From contig CAMPGR010000025.1 of assembly GCA_946885605.1 (NCBI GenBank), positions 1 through 35,557 of the forward strand: a stretch of 35,557 bases of DNA. Reading direction: 5' to 3'. Position 1 is the stretch's first letter; every line of letters starts with the position of its first letter. A program made the position numbers and the translations under genes. The DNA is from an uncultured Pseudomonadota bacterium (GTDB lineage: Bacteria; Pseudomonadota; Gammaproteobacteria; Burkholderiales; SG8-41). Under the pieces are notes generated by a model, which saw only the letters and a program-made list of their open reading frames with translations, had not been told where the DNA came from and ran no database searches. Below, one piece after another: positions 19,322 through 29,266 of this stretch.

Positions 19322-20113
19322 ATGGCGTTTCTGCAGGACAGGAAGATACTCGTCACGGGGGTGCTTTCGAACCGCTCCATCGCCTACGGCATCGCGCAGG
19401 CGCTGAAGCGCGAAGGGGCGGCGCTCGCGCTCACCTACCAGAACGAGGAGCTGCGCGGCCGGGTGGTGGAGCTTGCGCGCGACTTCGGATCCATACCGGT
19501 GCTTCCCTGCGACGTCGCGAACGACGCGGACATCGCGTCCCTGTTCGATAAGCTGAAGCGCGAGTGGGGCGCTCTCGACGGCATCGTACATTCTATTGCG
19601 TTTGCCCCGCGCGAGGCGCTGAAAGGCGAGTTCCTGGAAGGCTACACGCGAGACGCGTTTCGAACCGCTCACGAGGTGAGCGCCTACAGCTTTCCCGCGC
19701 TCGCCAAGGCCGGGCTCCCCCTCATGGCGGGCCGGCCCGCGGCGTTGCTCACGCTCACGTATCTCGGCGCGGTGCGCAGCGTGCCACACTATAACGTGAT
19801 GGGGCTCGCCAAAGCGAGCCTCGAGGCGAGTGTCCGTTATCTCGCGCAGGACCTCGGCCCGAAGGGGATACGCGTGAACGGCATCTCCGCGGGGCCCATC
19901 AAGACCCTCGCCGCGTCGGGCATCGGAGGTTTCGGCAAGATCCTCAAGTTCGTGGCGGACAACGCGCCGTTACGCCGGAACGTTACCCTCGAAGAGGTCG
20001 GCAACGCTGCCGCCTTTCTCATGAGCGACCTCGCGTCTGGCATAACAGGAGAGATTACGTACGTCGACTGCGGGTTCAACACCACCGTGGGCGGCATGGC
20101 CGCCGCGGAGTGA
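19322..20113 (+). CDS. fabI: Enoyl-[acyl-carrier-protein] reductase [NADH]
   Basis: Performs the last reduction of each type II fatty-acid elongation cycle. The 263-residue protein has the FabI-type SDR signatures: [11 protein letters not shown] cofactor loop (13-23), the catalytic set Y147, Y157 and K164 ([19 protein letters not shown] region) and [13 protein letters not shown] (about 195-207), part of the substrate-binding/triclosan loop. E. coli equivalents are Y146, Y156 and K163. The ATG at 19322 has GGGGAC as SD. The gene is divergent from the peptide ABC operon and its end is 26 bases from the convergent ppiD end. A long upstream extension of the frame is antisense to the ABC operon and is not real. 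Confidence 0.97.
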   Translation: MAFLQDRKILVTGVLSNRSIAYGIAQALKREGAALALTYQNEELRGRVVELARDFGSIPVLPCDVANDADIASLFDKLKREWGALDGIVHSIAFAPREALKGEFLEGYTRDAFRTAHEVSAYSFPALAKAGLPLMAGRPAALLTLTYLGAVRSVPHYNVMGLAKASLEASVRYLAQDLGPKGIRVNGISAGPIKTLAASGIGGFGKILKFVADNAPLRRNVTLEEVGNAAAFLMSDLASGITGEITYVDCGFNTTVGGMAAAE

Positions 20114-20139
20114 CGGCGGCCTGCCTCACGTCCGCCCGA

Positions 20140-22035
20140 TCACTGCTTCCTCTCGATCAACTCGCGGCTCACCTTGACCGCGTCCTTCTGCTTGAGGCTT
20201 TCGACGTAGGCGAGCATCGCTTCCTGGCCGCGAAGCTGCCGCAGCGCTTCCGCTATCTGCTTGCGCCGTTCCGGATCGATTTTCTCCGGCTCGACCACTC
20301 GTGAGACGAGAATAAGCGTGTAACCGCCGTTCGGCAGATCGATACCGGTGTAGGCCGGAAGCTTTTCCGCGTCCGCCCGAAACGCCTGCCGCAGCACGGC
20401 ATCGCTGAGGCCCTTCGCTTCCGCGCGCCCCACGAGCTGCGCGGTGCCCCATTTCACGTCGGACTCACCGCCCTGCCTGAGTTTTTCCAGCTGCTCGCGG
20501 CCCTCCTGGGCGGCGAGCTGTGCAGCCCGCTGGCGCGTGAGCTTCTTCTCGATTGCGCCCGCCACCTCTTCGAGCGGCTGCATCGCCGCCGGCTTGTGTT
20601 CCAGCAGGCGGGCGGCAACCAGTACGCCGGGCGCAACTTCCACCACCGGGCTGTTGCGCTTGTTCGCGATGACGTCCTCGGAGAATACGGCCTGCCGCAG
20701 CTTGGGATTGTTGAGCATCGGGTCCGAGGCATGCTCGCGCGTCATCCAGCCGCTCTGCTGCACGCTCGCTTTGGCAAGCTCCGCGGCAGGCTGCAGGCTG
20801 TCGGACTGCTCGAACGCGACATTGTTGAACTGTTCGGCGATCTCGGCGAACTTGCGGCCTGCCTGCTGTCGCTTGAGCTCAGTCTCGATCTGGGTGCGGG
20901 CCTCCTCGAAGCTGCGCGTCTCGCCGCCCTTGACGTTGACGAGCCGGATCACGTGAAACCCGTACTCCGATTCAACGGGCGCAGACACCTCGCCCGGCTT
21001 CATTGCGAAGACCGCTTCCTCGAATGCTTTCGGCATGGTGCCGCGGCCGAAGAACCCGAGATCGCCGCCGTTCGAAGCCGACCCGGGATCCTGCGAATGC
21101 TGCTTCGCGAGCTCCGCGAAGCGGCCGGGGCTCTGCTTGAGCTGCCTGGAAATTTCCTCGGCCTTCTCGCGCGCCTTCTGTTTGTCCTCGGGGCTCGCGC
21201 CCGCCTCCACGGCGATCAGAATGTGGCTTGCCTGCCGTTCCGGCCGGCCCTCGAACTCGGCCCGATGCTCGTCGTAATACTTCCTCACCTGGGCCGGATC
21301 GATGCTGATCTCCGACATGAGCCCTTCCATGCGCAGCGCGACGTACTCCACCCGCACCTGCTCGGCAACGCGGAATTCGTTCGGGTGGGTATCGTAGTAC
21401 TGCTTCACGGCGTCCGGAGCGAGCTTCACCTGCGCGAGGAAGCGCTCGGGGGCGATCGTGAATACGCTCACTTCACGCTGCTGCTCGGAGATGCGGGTGA
21501 TGAGATCGATGATCGTCCGGGGGACGAAGCTCGTCTCGCCGAACGCATCGTCCACCTGTCCCAGCAGCAGGTCCTGACGCAGTCGCGCTTCGAAAGCAAC
21601 GGGCGTCATGCCCTGCGAGCGCAGATACTGCTGGTAGAGATCGAACGAGAACTTGCCGTCGTTCTGAAATGCCGGAAGCTCGCTGATCGTGCTCTGCAGC
21701 TGCCCGTCGCTCACCGCCATGCCGGAACGCACGGCGCGCGAGAGCAGCACTTGGCGCCGGATGAGCGCTTCGAGCACCTCCGAGCGCAGCTCGGCGCTGT
21801 CGAGCAGTTCCGGGCCGGCACGCCCGCCGGTCAGACGCTGGATCGCTTCCTGCCGCTCGCGCAACGCCCGCGCGAACTCCTGCTGCGTGATGCGGGCGTC
21901 GCCGATGCTCGCGACGGTTTCGCTGCCGCCGGGTCGGTCTAAGCGGTCCACCCCGAAGAAGACGAAGGGCGGGATGAGAAAGAGGAAGAGCGCAATCTGG
22001 ATCGCGCGCCGGTGTTTCTGTATCAAATCGAACAT
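20140..22035 (-). CDS. ppiD: Periplasmic folding chaperone PpiD (SurA-N / PpiC-type peptidyl-prolyl isomerase)
   Basis: Inner-membrane-anchored chaperone at the Sec translocon exit that helps outer-membrane and periplasmic proteins fold. The 631-residue protein has a short cytoplasmic N-terminus, one membrane helix (about 11-29), a SurA-like N-terminal chaperone region (about 35-225), one parvulin (PpiC) domain at about 268-367 (ASHILIAVEAG ... GGDLGFFGRGTMPKAFEEAV ... EYGFHVIRL), and a second degenerate domain towards the C-terminus. The length matches the family (E. coli 623). No clear SD precedes the ATG at 22035. It lies downstream of lon and two tRNAs, with a terminator just upstream, so it probably has its own promoter. 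Confidence 0.94.
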   Translation of the reverse strand: MFDLIQKHRRAIQIALFLFLIPPFVFFGVDRLDRPGGSETVASIGDARITQQEFARALRERQEAIQRLTGGRAGPELLDSAELRSEVLEALIRRQVLLSRAVRSGMAVSDGQLQSTISELPAFQNDGKFSFDLYQQYLRSQGMTPVAFEARLRQDLLLGQVDDAFGETSFVPRTIIDLITRISEQQREVSVFTIAPERFLAQVKLAPDAVKQYYDTHPNEFRVAEQVRVEYVALRMEGLMSEISIDPAQVRKYYDEHRAEFEGRPERQASHILIAVEAGASPEDKQKAREKAEEISRQLKQSPGRFAELAKQHSQDPGSASNGGDLGFFGRGTMPKAFEEAVFAMKPGEVSAPVESEYGFHVIRLVNVKGGETRSFEEARTQIETELKRQQAGRKFAEIAEQFNNVAFEQSDSLQPAAELAKASVQQSGWMTREHASDPMLNNPKLRQAVFSEDVIANKRNSPVVEVAPGVLVAARLLEHKPAAMQPLEEVAGAIEKKLTRQRAAQLAAQEGREQLEKLRQGGESDVKWGTAQLVGRAEAKGLSDAVLRQAFRADAEKLPAYTGIDLPNGGYTLILVSRVVEPEKIDPERRKQIAEALRQLRGQEAMLAYVESLKQKDAVKVSRELIERKQ

Positions 22036-22054
22036 GGAGTACAGGCTTCAATGC

Positions 22055-22086
22055 GAAGAAGGGCGAACCGGGGTTCGCCCTTCTTC
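22055..22086 (-). terminator. Strong hairpin between tRNA-Asp and ppiD
   Basis: A perfect 14-bp inverted repeat (22055-22068 with 22073-22086) with a 4-base loop sits between the 3' end of tRNA-Asp and the ppiD start. The T-rich end of the 3' arm on the minus strand, followed by little else, makes it a plausible terminator for the tRNA transcript; it is symmetrical enough to work in either direction. Confidence 0.6.
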
Positions 22087-22096
22087 TTTGGGATCG

Positions 22097-22173
22097 TGGC
22101 GGAGTGGACGGGACTCGAACCCGCGACCCCCGGCGTGACAGGCCGGTATTCTAACCAACTGAACTACCACTCC
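22097..22173 (-). tRNA. tRNA-Asp (anticodon GTC)
   Basis: On the minus strand the gene reads GGAGTGG ... CCACTCC-G-CCA: acceptor stem 22167-22173 pairs with 22101-22107, and the encoded CCA is at 22097-22099. The anticodon stem CCGGC/GCCGG encloses the loop CTGTCAC, giving GTC (reads GAC/GAU, Asp). The GGTTCGAGTCC-type T arm is present. Length is 77 nt. Confidence 0.98.
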
Positions 22174-22226
22174 TAAAACCCGGCGGATGGATGAACGGGA
22201 AACGATGACACGACGATTGCCGTTCT

Positions 22227-22254
22227 GCGTTCATCGCTCCGCGCTCATCGCTCC
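22227..22254. repeat. 14-bp imperfect tandem repeat between the two tRNA genes
   Basis: GCGTTCATCGCTCC (22227-22240) is followed directly by GCGCTCATCGCTCC (22241-22254), one mismatch. It lies in the tRNA spacer and may be slippage debris; no function is apparent. Confidence 0.6.
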
Positions 22255-22261
22255 TGCACCT

Positions 22262-22336
<75 letters not shown>

Positions 22337-22479
22337 CTGAGAACCCATCCTCAAGCCGCATGCGAAAAGCATATTTGGGCAGGCAAGCGCGCCATGCCTC
22401 ATAAAATGGACTGCGAAACTCGATTGCGGCGGCTAGTTTAGCGCACCTACCCCGCCTTCGCCAGCACGCCGCGTCGAAC

Positions 22480-24888
22480 TTAGTGCTTGATCGCGGCCGG
22501 CGCGGGCGACTCCGTCACGGGAATCGGCGGCGCCTCCTGCTGCTCCGGCAGCGGCTCGGGCTTGCGCTCGAGGGCGAGCTCGAACACGCTGTCGATCCAC
22601 TTCACCGGGTGGATATCGAGGCGGTTCTTGACGTTGTCCGGAATCTCGGCGAGATCTTTCACGTTCTCTTCGGGAATCAGGACAGTCTTGATGCCCCCGC
22701 GATGCGCGGCAAGCAGCTTCTCCTTGAGACCGCCGATCGGCAGCACCTCGCCGCGCAGCGTGATCTCGCCTGTCATGGCGACGTCCGCCCTCACCGGTAT
22801 GCCGGTCAACGCCGATACCATCGCCGTGCAGATGCCGATGCCCGCGCTCGGCCCGTCTTTCGGCGTCGCGCCTTCCGGCAAGTGGATGTGTATGTCGTTC
22901 TTCTGATAGAACTCGGGCTGGATGCCGAGGCGCTGCGAGCGGCTGCGCACGACCGAGAGCGCCGCCTGCACCGATTCCTGCATCACTTCGCCGAGCTTGC
23001 CCGTCGTGGTCATCTTGCCCTTGCCCGCCATGATGGCGGCCTCGATGGTCAGCAGCTCGCCGCCCACTTCGGTCCACGCAAGCCCGTTCACCTGGCCCAC
23101 CTGGTTGTTCTTTTCGGCCATGCCGAACGTATAACGGCGCACGCCCAGGTACTTGTCGAGATTGCGCGCGTTCACGGAGATCTTGCGGGTTGCGCCGGCG
23201 CGCACGAGCTCCTTCACCACCTTGCGGCAGATTTTCGAGAGCTCGCGCTCGAGCGCGCGCACGCCCGCTTCCCGCGTGTAGTAGCGGATGATGTCGCGGA
23301 CGGCGCTCTCGGAGACCACCAGCTCATCGGGCTTCAACCCATGGTTCTTCATGAGCTTCGGCAGCAGATGGCGATGGGCGATGTGCACCTTCTCGTCCTC
23401 GGTGTATCCCGAGAGCCGGATCACTTCCATCCTGTCGAGCAGCGCCGGCGGAATGTTGAGCGTATTCGCGGTCGCCACGAACATGACGTCCGAGAGGTCG
23501 TACTCGACTTCGATGTAGTGGTCGACGAAAGTATGGTTCTGCTCCGGATCCAGCACTTCGAGCAGAGCCGAAGCCGGATCGCCACGGAAGTCCATCCCCA
23601 TCTTGTCCACCTCGTCGAGGAGGAACAGCGGGTTCCTGACGCCCACCTTGTGCATGTTCTGCAGAATCTTGCCCGGCATGGAGCCGATGTACGTGCGGCG
23701 ATGACCGCGGATCTCGGCTTCATCCCGCACGCCGCCGAGCGACATCCGAACGAACTTGCGGTTCGTCGCGCGAGCGATCGACTGGCCGAGCGAGGTCTTG
23801 CCGACACCGGGCGCGCCGACCAGGCACAGGATCGGCGCCTTCAGCTTGTCCACGCGCTGCTGCACGGCGAGGTACTCGATGATGCGTTCCTTCACCTTCT
23901 CGAGGCCGTAGTGGTCTTCGTTGAGGACCTGCTCCGCGGCTCCCAGATCGGTGCTGATCTTGCTGCGCTTGCGCCACGGCAGCGACACGAGCGCATCGAT
24001 GTAGTTGCGCACGACGGTGGCTTCCGCCGACATGGGCGACATGAGCTTCAGCTTCTTCAGCTCGCTTTCCGCCTTCTTGCGCGCTTCCTTCGGCATGCGC
24101 GCCGCCTTGATGCGCTTTTCGATCTCGTCGATGTCCGCGCCTTCCTCCATCTCGCCGAGCTCTTTCTGGATCGCTTTCACCTGCTCGTTGAGGTAGTACT
24201 CGCGCTGGCTCTTTTCCATCTGGCGCTTGACGCGGCCGCGGATGCGCTTCTCGACCTGGAGAATGTCGAGCTCGCCTTCCACCAGCTTCAGCAGGTGCTC
24301 GAGGCGCTGCCTCACGTCGAACATCTCGAGCACTTCCTGCTTCTGCTCGAGCTTAAGCGGCAGGTGCGCGGCGATGGTGTCGCCCAGACGGCCGGCTTCA
24401 TCGATGCCGGCGAGCGAAGTGAGGATTTCAGGCGGAATCTTCTTGTTGAGCTTCACGTACTGGTCGAACTGCTGGATCATCGTGCGCCGCATTGCCTCGA
24501 CCTCGTGGTCGGTGCTTGGCTCGAACGGCACCGGCGTGGCATTCACCGCGTAGTGCGTCTTCAAATCGACGATGTCGTCGATGCGCGCACGCTGGTTGCC
24601 CTCGACCAGCACCTTCACGGTGCCGTCGGGCAGTTTCAGCATCTGGAGGATATTGGCGATGCTGCCGACCTTGTAGAGATCCTCGGGCGTCGGCTCGTCC
24701 TTGGCGGCGGACTTCTGCGCGACGAGCACGATGCTCTTCCCGGATTCCATCGCGGTTTCGAGCGCCTTGATCGACTTCGGGCGCCCGACGAAGAGCGGGA
24801 TCACCATGTGCGGAAAAACGACAACATCCCGCAGCGGCAGCAACGGCAGTTGTAAGGTGCTGAGACTGGGGTCTTGCAAACTGGACAT
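22480..24888 (-). CDS. lon: ATP-dependent protease Lon
   Basis: Hexameric AAA+ serine protease that removes damaged and short-lived regulatory proteins in the cytoplasm. The 802-residue protein shows the N-terminal substrate-binding region ([23 protein letters not shown]), coiled-coil middle, AAA+ module (Walker [10 protein letters not shown], Walker [11 protein letters not shown]) and the protease domain with the Ser681/Lys722 dyad ([16 protein letters not shown]). The Pro/Ala-rich C-terminal tail is slightly longer than in E. coli. An AGGGA SD stands 9 bases before the ATG at 24888. A sigma-32-like promoter lies just upstream (24921-24949). It is downstream of clpX and followed by two tRNAs. 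Confidence 0.99.
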   Translation of the reverse strand: MSSLQDPSLSTLQLPLLPLRDVVVFPHMVIPLFVGRPKSIKALETAMESGKSIVLVAQKSAAKDEPTPEDLYKVGSIANILQMLKLPDGTVKVLVEGNQRARIDDIVDLKTHYAVNATPVPFEPSTDHEVEAMRRTMIQQFDQYVKLNKKIPPEILTSLAGIDEAGRLGDTIAAHLPLKLEQKQEVLEMFDVRQRLEHLLKLVEGELDILQVEKRIRGRVKRQMEKSQREYYLNEQVKAIQKELGEMEEGADIDEIEKRIKAARMPKEARKKAESELKKLKLMSPMSAEATVVRNYIDALVSLPWRKRSKISTDLGAAEQVLNEDHYGLEKVKERIIEYLAVQQRVDKLKAPILCLVGAPGVGKTSLGQSIARATNRKFVRMSLGGVRDEAEIRGHRRTYIGSMPGKILQNMHKVGVRNPLFLLDEVDKMGMDFRGDPASALLEVLDPEQNHTFVDHYIEVEYDLSDVMFVATANTLNIPPALLDRMEVIRLSGYTEDEKVHIAHRHLLPKLMKNHGLKPDELVVSESAVRDIIRYYTREAGVRALERELSKICRKVVKELVRAGATRKISVNARNLDKYLGVRRYTFGMAEKNNQVGQVNGLAWTEVGGELLTIEAAIMAGKGKMTTTGKLGEVMQESVQAALSVVRSRSQRLGIQPEFYQKNDIHIHLPEGATPKDGPSAGIGICTAMVSALTGIPVRADVAMTGEITLRGEVLPIGGLKEKLLAAHRGGIKTVLIPEENVKDLAEIPDNVKNRLDIHPVKWIDSVFELALERKPEPLPEQQEAPPIPVTESPAPAAIKH

Positions 24889-24920
24889 TTGGTTCTTTCC
24901 CTAAAGAGGTGTGCAAATTA

Positions 24921-24949
24921 ACATTGGGCGCGCCAACGCCGAAATCAAG
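24921..24949 (-). promoter_or_regulatory. Heat-shock (sigma-32-like) promoter of lon
   Basis: On the minus strand CTTGATT (24943-24949), a 14-base spacer, then CCCAATGT (24921-24928). This is close to the sigma-32 consensus CTTGAAA-N13-15-CCCCATNT. Transcription would begin about 25 bases before the lon ATG. It fits the known heat induction of lon in proteobacteria; the match itself is by eye. Confidence 0.55.
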
Positions 24950-25000
24950 CGACGCCGCCCCGCCGGACAGTACTGCGCGCGGGGCCTGGCCATCGATCCA

Positions 25001-26269
25001 CTATACCGTGGATCCAGCGACCTTGGGCTGGTCCGAGTAAATCAGGAGCGGCGCGGCGTCGGCTACGATCGTGCCCTCGTCCACGACCACTTTGACGACG
25101 TTCTCCATGGAGGGCAGGTCGAACATGGTGTTGAGCAGCGTGTGCTCGAGTATCGAGCGCAGCCCCCGGGCGCCGGTTTTGCGCTCGAGCGCGCGCTTCG
25201 CCACCGCGCGCAACGCCGGGTCGCGCACTTCGAGCTCCACGCCTTCCATGCTGAACATCTTCTGAAACTGCTTGAGCAGCGCGTTCTTCGGCTGCGTGAG
25301 GATCTGGATGAGCGCCATCTCGTCGAGCTCCTCGAGCGTCGCGACAACAGGCAGGCGGCCGACGAATTCCGGGATCAGCCCGTACTTGATGAGGTCTTCG
25401 GGCTGCACCTCGCGCAGGACCTTCGTGATGTCCTTGCGGTTGTCGCGGCTGCTCACCTCGGCGGAAAAGCCGATGCCGCTTTTCTCCGAGCGCGCGCGGA
25501 TGATCTTGTCGAGCCCGTCGAACGCGCCGCCGCAGACGAAGAGGATGTTCGTCGTGTCGACCTGCACGAATTCCTGGTTCGGGTGCTTGCGCCCGCCTTG
25601 CGGCGGCACCGACGCGATGGTGCCCTCGATCAGCTTGAGCAGCGCCTGCTGCACGCCTTCCCCGGACACATCCCTGGTGATGGAAGGGTTATCCGACTTG
25701 CGCGAAATCTTGTCGATCTCGTCGATGTAGACGATGCCGCGCTGCGCCTTCTCGACGTCGTAGTCGCACTTCTGCAGGAGCTTCTGGATGATGTTCTCCA
25801 CGTCTTCGCCGACGTAGCCCGCTTCGGTGAGCGTGGTGGCATCCGCCATCACGAACGGCACGTTGAGCAGCCGCGCAAGGGTCTGCGCGAGCAGCGTCTT
25901 CCCCGAGCCGGTCGGCCCGATCAGGAGGATATTCGACTTCGCGAGCTCGACGTCGTCGCCCTTGGTGGCGGTCTTCAACCGCTTGTAGTGATTGTAGACC
26001 GCGACAGAGAGAATTTTTTTCGCAACGTCTTGGCCGATCACATATTGGTCGAGGATCCCGCGGATCTCGCGCGGTACGGGCAGGTCGGACTTGGCGCTCT
26101 TCGCTCCGTGCTCGGTCTGGGTCTCTTCACGGATGATGTCGTTGCAGAGTTCGATGCACTCGTCGCAGATGAACACCGACGGCCCGGCGATCAGCTTCCT
26201 CACCTCGTGCTGGCTCTTGCCGCAGAACGAACAGTAGAGCAGTTTCTCGCCGCCGACTTTGTCTGACAT
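25001..26269 (-). CDS. clpX: ATP-dependent Clp protease ATP-binding subunit ClpX
   Basis: AAA+ unfoldase that feeds ssrA-tagged and other substrates to ClpP. The 422-residue product begins [20 protein letters not shown]: the N-terminal C4 zinc finger (CSFC ... CDEC) is followed by the AAA+ domain with Walker A GPTGSGKT, the GYVG pore loop, Walker B (IVYIDEIDK) and the IGF loop (KSGIGF) that docks to ClpP. I use the ATG at 26269 because GAGGA precedes it at a suitable distance and the protein then starts as homologues do; an ATG at 26284 adds five residues. It is 33 bases downstream of clpP and 112 bases upstream of lon. Confidence 0.98.
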   Translation of the reverse strand: MSDKVGGEKLLYCSFCGKSQHEVRKLIAGPSVFICDECIELCNDIIREETQTEHGAKSAKSDLPVPREIRGILDQYVIGQDVAKKILSVAVYNHYKRLKTATKGDDVELAKSNILLIGPTGSGKTLLAQTLARLLNVPFVMADATTLTEAGYVGEDVENIIQKLLQKCDYDVEKAQRGIVYIDEIDKISRKSDNPSITRDVSGEGVQQALLKLIEGTIASVPPQGGRKHPNQEFVQVDTTNILFVCGGAFDGLDKIIRARSEKSGIGFSAEVSSRDNRKDITKVLREVQPEDLIKYGLIPEFVGRLPVVATLEELDEMALIQILTQPKNALLKQFQKMFSMEGVELEVRDPALRAVAKRALERKTGARGLRSILEHTLLNTMFDLPSMENVVKVVVDEGTIVADAAPLLIYSDQPKVAGSTV

Positions 26270-26302
26270 GCCGCTTTTCCTCATGTGACCAGAGTTACGA
26301 CA

Positions 26303-26926
26303 CTACGAAACCGTTTCCGTTCGGCTGACGAGCACCCGGTCCAGCAGCCCGTAGTTCACCGCCTGTTCCGCGGAAAGGAAGTTGTCGCGGTCGGTATCCT
26401 TCTGGATCGTCTCGATCTTTTGCCCCGTATGCCGGGCAAGGATCTCGTTCAGCTTGCCCTTGAGGTACAGGATTTCCCGGGCGTGGATTTCCACGTCGGA
26501 CGCCTGACCCTGGAAGCCGCCCATCGGCTGGTGGATCATCACGCGCGAATTGGGGAGGCAGAACCGCTTGCCTTTCGCGCCAGCCGCGAGCAGCAGCGCG
26601 CCCATGCTCGCCGCCTGGCCGACGCACAGCGTCGACACGTCGGGCTTGATGAATTGCATGGTGTCGTAAATCGCGAGCCCGGCCGATACCGAGCCGCCCG
26701 GCGAATTGATGTAGAAGGCGACGTCCTTGTCGGGGTTCTCCGACTCGAGGAAGAGCAGCTGCGCCACGATCAGATTGGCCGTCACTTCGGTGACCGGCCC
26801 GACCAGAAACACCACGCGCTCTTTCAGCAGGCGCGAATAGATATCGTAGGCGCGCTCGCCGCGCCCGCTCTGCTCGATCACCATCGGGATCAAGCCCAGT
26901 CCTTGAGGTTCCATATGCTGTTTCAT
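26303..26926 (-). CDS. clpP: ATP-dependent Clp protease proteolytic subunit ClpP
   Basis: Serine peptidase that forms the 14-mer degradation chamber used with ClpX (and ClpA). The 207-residue protein carries the triad S107 (GQAASMGA), H132 ([10 protein letters not shown]) and D181 (DTDRDNF). The N-terminal [20 protein letters not shown] is typical. The ATG at 26926 overlaps the tig stop as ATGA (26923-26926), so it is likely translated by coupling. Upstream extension of the frame into tig is not protein-like. It is followed by clpX in the standard tig-clpP-clpX-lon order. Confidence 0.98.
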   Translation of the reverse strand: MKQHMEPQGLGLIPMVIEQSGRGERAYDIYSRLLKERVVFLVGPVTEVTANLIVAQLLFLESENPDKDVAFYINSPGGSVSAGLAIYDTMQFIKPDVSTLCVGQAASMGALLLAAGAKGKRFCLPNSRVMIHQPMGGFQGQASDVEIHAREILYLKGKLNEILARHTGQKIETIQKDTDRDNFLSAEQAVNYGLLDRVLVSRTETVS

Positions 26927-28236
26927 TGCTTTGCACCACCCATTAATTCGTCGAATTCGATCGTCTTGTCTTCCGTCCGCGCCGCGCTCAACGCCCACGC
27001 TACCACATTGTCTTCCATCACCACGGACTCGATCTCGCGCAGCCGCTCGGGTGACTGATAGAACCACTTCACCACTTCAGCGGGCCGCTCGTAGCTCTGT
27101 GCCTGCTCCTCGACCACCGCCCTCACCTGCTCGGGCTTCGCCTGGAGATTGTGCGACTTGACCGCTTCCGCGAGTATCAGGCCCAGGCGCACATTGCGGT
27201 CGCCCTGCTTTTCGAAAACTTCGCGCGGCATCGGCGTATCGCTTTTCACCTGCACGCCGCTCGCGCTCAACTCGTGGCGCATGCGGTTCTGAAGGCGTTC
27301 GACCTCCCTGTCGACCAGCGCCTTCGGCACATCGATCCGCGTCACGTCGAGCAGCGCCTGCATGACCTGCTCCTTGACGCGGTTCTTGAGCCGCAGCTTC
27401 ACCTCCCGCTCGAGGTTGGCTCTGACCTCCGCGCGCATCTTCGCGACATCGCCGTCGGCGATGCCGAGGCGCCGCGCAAACTCGGCGTCCAGCGCGGGGA
27501 GGCGAGGCGCCGCGACTTCCTTCACCGTCACTTCGAACCGCGCGGTCTTTCCGGCGAGGTCCTTCCCATGATAGTCATCCGGGAAGCGCACATCAAACGC
27601 CTTCGATTCACCGGCCTTCATCCCTGTGAGCTGGCTTTCGAAGTCGGCGAGCAGCCGCCCCTCGCCGAGAACCAGGGTATGGCCCTGCGCCGTTCCGCCC
27701 TCGAACTCCACGCCCTCGATGGTGCCGCGATAGTCGATCGTGAGACGGTCGCCGGCTTCCGCGGCCCGGTCCACCGGCTCGTACGTCGTGCGCTGCTTGC
27801 GCATCACCTCAAGCGTCTTGTCGACTTCGGTATCTCCCACCTCGAGCTGCGGACGCGTGATCGTCACCTGCGCGAGGTCGCCAAGCGTCACCTCCGGATA
27901 CACTTCGAATGTTGCGCTGTACTCGAACGCACTGGCGCCGTCCTCGAGCGGCTTTGCCTCGAAGCGGGGATAGCCGGCAACGCGCAACTTCTGCTGCCGC
28001 ACCGCTTCGCCGAAGCTCTTTTCGACGGCGTCTCCCAGCACCTCCTGGCGGACCTGGGGCCCGAACTGCTGGGCCACCACCTTGAACGGCACCTTGCCGG
28101 GACGAAAGCCATGCAGCTTCACCGAGCGCGTAAGCTTCTTGAGACGGGTCTCGATCTCGCTGTCGATCTCGGCTATGGGTACCGCCACGCTCAACCGGCG
28201 TTCGAGCCGCTCGAGCGTCTCCAAATTCGCTTGCAT
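26923..28236 (-). CDS. tig: Trigger factor
   Basis: Ribosome-bound chaperone and peptidyl-prolyl isomerase that meets nascent chains at the exit tunnel. The 437-residue protein has the ribosome-binding signature GFRPGKVP (43-50), an FKBP-type PPIase domain (about 150-240, with [18 protein letters not shown] sequence) and the long helical C-terminal domain. The ATG at 28236 ([15 protein letters not shown]) is chosen because homologues start so, and a GAGGA SD lies a little upstream; the frame continues to 28293 into the tRNA spacer. The stop overlaps clpP. tRNA-Leu lies just upstream on the same strand. Confidence 0.98.
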   Translation of the reverse strand: MQANLETLERLERRLSVAVPIAEIDSEIETRLKKLTRSVKLHGFRPGKVPFKVVAQQFGPQVRQEVLGDAVEKSFGEAVRQQKLRVAGYPRFEAKPLEDGASAFEYSATFEVYPEVTLGDLAQVTITRPQLEVGDTEVDKTLEVMRKQRTTYEPVDRAAEAGDRLTIDYRGTIEGVEFEGGTAQGHTLVLGEGRLLADFESQLTGMKAGESKAFDVRFPDDYHGKDLAGKTARFEVTVKEVAAPRLPALDAEFARRLGIADGDVAKMRAEVRANLEREVKLRLKNRVKEQVMQALLDVTRIDVPKALVDREVERLQNRMRHELSASGVQVKSDTPMPREVFEKQGDRNVRLGLILAEAVKSHNLQAKPEQVRAVVEEQAQSYERPAEVVKWFYQSPERLREIESVVMEDNVVAWALSAARTEDKTIEFDELMGGAKQ

Positions 28237-28263
28237 TAAGTAAGGTCCTCTATAACGGTCATC

Positions 28264-28348
<85 letters not shown>

Positions 28349-28357
28349 AACCCTTTG

Positions 28358-28370
28358 ATTGTAATATAAT
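28358..28370. promoter_or_regulatory. Back-to-back -10 boxes for tRNA-Leu (-) and hpnC (+)
   Basis: A 13-base AT-rich island holds TATAAT on the plus strand (28365-28370, 50 bases before hpnC) and TACAAT on the minus strand (28358-28363, 9 bases before the tRNA-Leu 5' end). A possible minus-strand -35 (CTGACG) lies 18 bases away; the plus-strand -35 would fall in the tRNA itself and is poor. The two promoters probably cannot be occupied together. Confidence 0.5.
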
Positions 28371-28420
28371 CCGCACTTTACCGTCAGCGTCCTGAGCTTG
28401 CAACCGCCATTAAGAACGTG

Positions 28421-29266
28421 ATGCAAGCGACTGAAACCGATACGGTTTTCACTCCGTCGATGGCGGTGGATCACTACGAAAATTTTCCGGTAGGCTCCCT
28501 CCTGCTGCCACCGCGGTTTCGCCGTCCCGTTGCGCTCATCTATCGCTTCGCCCGGGAGGCTGACGACTTTGCCGACGAGGGAGATCTGCTCCCCGAGGTG
28601 CGGCTCGCGCGGCTTGACGCTTTTCGCCGGGAAATCGCACGGATCGGGGCCGGTAAACCGCCCACCATTCCCTGGTTCAACGCGCTCGCGGCGGTGATCC
28701 ATGATTTCGAGCTTCCGCTGGACGCCTTTGACGACCTGCTCTCCGCATTTTCTCAAGATGTCACAAAGACGCGCTACGCCAATTTCGCCGAAGTGCTCGA
28801 CTACTGCACGCGTTCGGCGAATCCGGTCGGGCGCCTGCTGCTCCACCTGTACGGCAGCCCCACTCCGCGCAATCTCGAGCATTCCGACGCGATCTGCTCG
28901 AGCCTCCAGCTCGTCAACTTTCTCCAGGACGTCGCGATCGATTATCGCAAGGGCCGCATTTACCTGCCGCAGGACGAGCTTGAGCGGTTCGGTGTGTCGG
29001 AACAACACATTGCGGCCGGCGAGCCGGGAGGCCACTGGCAGCGCTTCATCGCTTTTCAGGTCGAGCGCACGCGCGAGCTGCTGCACTCGGGCGCCCCCCT
29101 CGGCCGCGCGCTCAAAGGCCGCATCGGCCTGGAGATGCGCATGATTATCGCCGGCGGGGATCGCATCCTTGCGAAGATCGCGCGCGTCGGGGGCGACGTC
29201 TTCAGGCGGCGCCCGATGCTGCGCACCTACGATTGGCCGCTCATGTTGCTGCGCGCGATCCGATGA
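28421..29266 (+). CDS. hpnC: Squalene synthase-like protein HpnC (hydroxysqualene synthase)
   Basis: In the three-enzyme hopanoid route, HpnD makes presqualene diphosphate, HpnC turns it into hydroxysqualene and HpnE reduces that to squalene. The 281-residue protein has the two Asp-rich motifs of isoprenoid head-to-head synthases: AREADDFADEG near residue 50 and NFLQDVAIDYRKGRIYLP around residues 168-185. The ATG at 28421 is chosen; a GTG just before it (28418) is an alternative. The stop overlaps the hpnD start as ATGA (29263-29266), a coupled pair. Assignment to HpnC rather than HpnD rests on gene order and the sequence of motif I. Confidence 0.92.
   Translation: MQATETDTVFTPSMAVDHYENFPVGSLLLPPRFRRPVALIYRFAREADDFADEGDLLPEVRLARLDAFRREIARIGAGKPPTIPWFNALAAVIHDFELPLDAFDDLLSAFSQDVTKTRYANFAEVLDYCTRSANPVGRLLLHLYGSPTPRNLEHSDAICSSLQLVNFLQDVAIDYRKGRIYLPQDELERFGVSEQHIAAGEPGGHWQRFIAFQVERTRELLHSGAPLGRALKGRIGLEMRMIIAGGDRILAKIARVGGDVFRRRPMLRTYDWPLMLLRAIR

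Noticed and set aside
22483..24855. 790-codon open frame on the plus strand, opposite lon
   Set aside because: Antisense mirror of lon caused by high GC at third codon positions; its His/Leu/Arg-rich composition resembles no protein family and lon is unmistakable.
24911..26266. 451-codon plus-strand frame opposite clpX
   Set aside because: Shadow of clpX; no recognisable domains and no promoter or SD.
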